NCBI GenBank assembly: GCA_002281555.1
Contig: NCGJ01000012.1
Coordinates: 31,373-95,372, forward strand
Origin: Hydrogenophilales bacterium 28-61-23
GTDB lineage: Bacteria; Pseudomonadota; Gammaproteobacteria; Burkholderiales; Thiobacillaceae
DNA: 64,000 nt
Direction: 5' to 3'
The notes beneath the pieces are model-generated. The model worked only from the letters and a program-made list of their open reading frames with translations, searched no databases and was not told where the DNA came from. A program made the position numbers and the translations under genes. This document shows, piece by piece, positions 63,167 to 64,000 of the stretch; the first letter of the stretch is position 1; the number at the start of each line of letters is the position of its first letter.

Positions 63167-63820
63167 TCAATCAATTTGATGGCGGTGGGCGTAGGCGACC
63201 GCTTCAAGCCGGGAATGCACGTCCAGCTTCGCCATCAAGCGCTGAATGTGATTGCGAACCGTGGCGATGCTGAGATGCAACTGCTCAGAGATGGCCTCGA
63301 CGTTGACGCCATGCGCGAGCAAGCGCAGGACTTCCCGTTCCCGGCCGGTCAGCAGGCAGGCGCCGGTTGGTACTTGATGTTGACAGCCAACGGGCTGGAT
63401 TTCGGTTGAATCTTTGCTGTTGTCCGCATCGTCCTGCCGCAGTGCGGCGGGCTGGTGATCGCGTCCATGCCGCATGACGTGAACAATGGACCACTGGCCT
63501 TCCCGGCTCGATGGAACCAGCATGGTGCTGACCTTGAGCTGCACCTTGTGTCCATCCGTTCGTTCTATACGCATGGGCAATGCGGATGGGGGCGGTCCGC
63601 CCCGGGTCAATGAACTGAGCGGGCAGTCGCATTTGCACAGCGGTTTGCCCTGCAGGTCATGTCCTTTCATCACTTCATGGCAACAGCGTCCCAGTGCATG
63701 GGTGGCGGGGATGCCGGTGATGTTCTCGCTGGCCTGATTCCAGAATGTGATCGTCTGGTTGGCGTCCAGCGCGAAAACACCGTCGACCGAGCGGGACATC
63801 AAGTCTGGAAATGACGGCAA
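63167..63820 (-). CDS. PAS-LuxR transcriptional regulator with Cys-rich motif
   Basis: A 217-residue regulator. N-terminal PAS domain (SVDGVFALDANQTITFWNQ, ENITGIPATHALG) with a Cys cluster, GRCCHEVMKGHD and PLCKCDCPL, near 41-65: five Cys that could bind a metal or act as a redox switch. The C-terminus is a LuxR-type HTH (LTGREREVLRLLAHGVNVEAIS, ATVRNHIQRLMAKLDVHSR). No receiver domain. The start is a TTG at 63820 placed six bases after ggaggt; an in-frame ATG at 63799 or a TTG at 63853 are alternatives. Upstream of the decaheme/porin operon on the same strand, it is its likely regulator. Confidence 0.85.
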   Translation of the reverse strand: MPSFPDLMSRSVDGVFALDANQTITFWNQASENITGIPATHALGRCCHEVMKGHDLQGKPLCKCDCPLSSLTRGGPPPSALPMRIERTDGHKVQLKVSTMLVPSSREGQWSIVHVMRHGRDHQPAALRQDDADNSKDSTEIQPVGCQHQVPTGACLLTGREREVLRLLAHGVNVEAISEQLHLSIATVRNHIQRLMAKLDVHSRLEAVAYAHRHQID

Positions 63821-63908
63821 AGTTTTACCTCCAACCCTGAAACGGGCAATCAATCACTGCAGGTGACAACCCCCGCGCGCCAGATAAACCAGCGCGCAGG
63901 CCAAACGC

Positions 63909-64000
63909 TCAGGCGAAGGCATCCGCCATGATGTTTTTCAGCCAGCCGACGGCGTACTCGGACTCCAGTTTGCGCTGCAGCTTCATCTGGGCGTCGCTGT
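63909..64000 (-). CDS. 3' end of a minus-strand gene, unidentified
   Basis: An open frame enters from the window edge and ends at TGA 63911-63909. The visible 29 residues include KLQRKLESEYAVGWLKNIM and end in ADAFA. Codon use is like the neighbours and the sequence looks like a real helical C-terminus, but it is too short to name. Confidence 0.5.
   Translation of the reverse strand, partial: SDAQMKLQRKLESEYAVGWLKNIMADAFA

Overview
The window is a G+C-rich (roughly 60%), densely coding bacterial chromosome segment. It looks like a betaproteobacterium of the Nitrosomonadales/Gallionellaceae-like kind. Reasons: the ndk-rlmN-pilF-rodZ-ispG-hisS-yfgM-bamB-der and accA-tilS orders typical of that class; an MtoA/MtrA-type decaheme cytochrome with its MtrB/PioB-type porin (extracellular electron transfer, often Fe(II) oxidation); a complete hyp set for [NiFe] hydrogenase maturation; and a nif accessory operon. 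No tRNA, rRNA, CRISPR array, transposase or prophage gene was recognised. The genus is not resolvable from the sequence alone.

Layout. 1-2.7 kb: 5'-truncated methyltransferase, then a minus-strand pair of a secreted thioredoxin and a secreted beta-propeller protein. 2.8-12.3 kb: mog, an Aer-like chemoreceptor, a PAS-GGDEF-EAL protein, minus-strand ubiC-ubiA-tcdA, purT and a secreted Lys/Ala/Pro-rich protein. 12.5-27.4 kb: hupK-hypA-hypB-(nuclease-like ORF)-hypF-hypC-hypD-(membrane HEAGH protein)-hypE, running almost without a gap into a CHASE-PAS-GAF histidine kinase, a response regulator and a REC-REC-PAS-GAF-PAS-GGDEF-EAL protein. 27.5-30.7 kb: polyphosphate:AMP phosphotransferase, an orphan TRAP binding protein and a Fur-family regulator, all minus strand. 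30.9-38.5 kb: minor pilin operon fimT-pilV-pilW-pilX-(small secreted protein)-pilY1-pilE. 39.0-44.8 kb: nif accessory operon nifB-ferredoxin-nifO-flavodiiron protein-two 2Fe-2S ferredoxins-nifQ-draG, preceded by a NifA activator site and a sigma-54 promoter. 44.9-59.5 kb: housekeeping genes (roxA, bcp, slyD, accA, tilS, SPOR protein, then ndk to der). 59.7-64 kb: minus-strand PAS-LuxR regulator, decaheme cytochrome and outer-membrane porin, with palindromes in the control region, and the 3' end of another gene.

How it fits together. The organism appears able to use H2 (the hydrogenase structural genes are not here), fix N2 under oxygen protection (flavodiiron protein) and with DraG-type reversal of NifH ADP-ribosylation, and move electrons across the outer membrane. 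Several redox and c-di-GMP sensor proteins sit among these modules; three of them appear co-transcribed with the hyp genes.

A second theme is mobile palindromic repeat DNA. At least five small hairpin families are scattered between genes, and two have entered or reshaped coding sequence: an in-frame double palindrome inside hypF, and a perfect palindrome at the nifQ/draG junction that forms the presumed DraG N-terminus. Minisatellites also lie at the 3' end of roxA, inside tilS, upstream of purT and between ispG and hisS. No clearly new large system was found. The best candidates for undescribed biology are the HEAGH membrane protein in the hyp operon, the hyp-coupled c-di-GMP signalling module, the small secreted protein between pilX and pilY1, and the in-frame repeat insertions.
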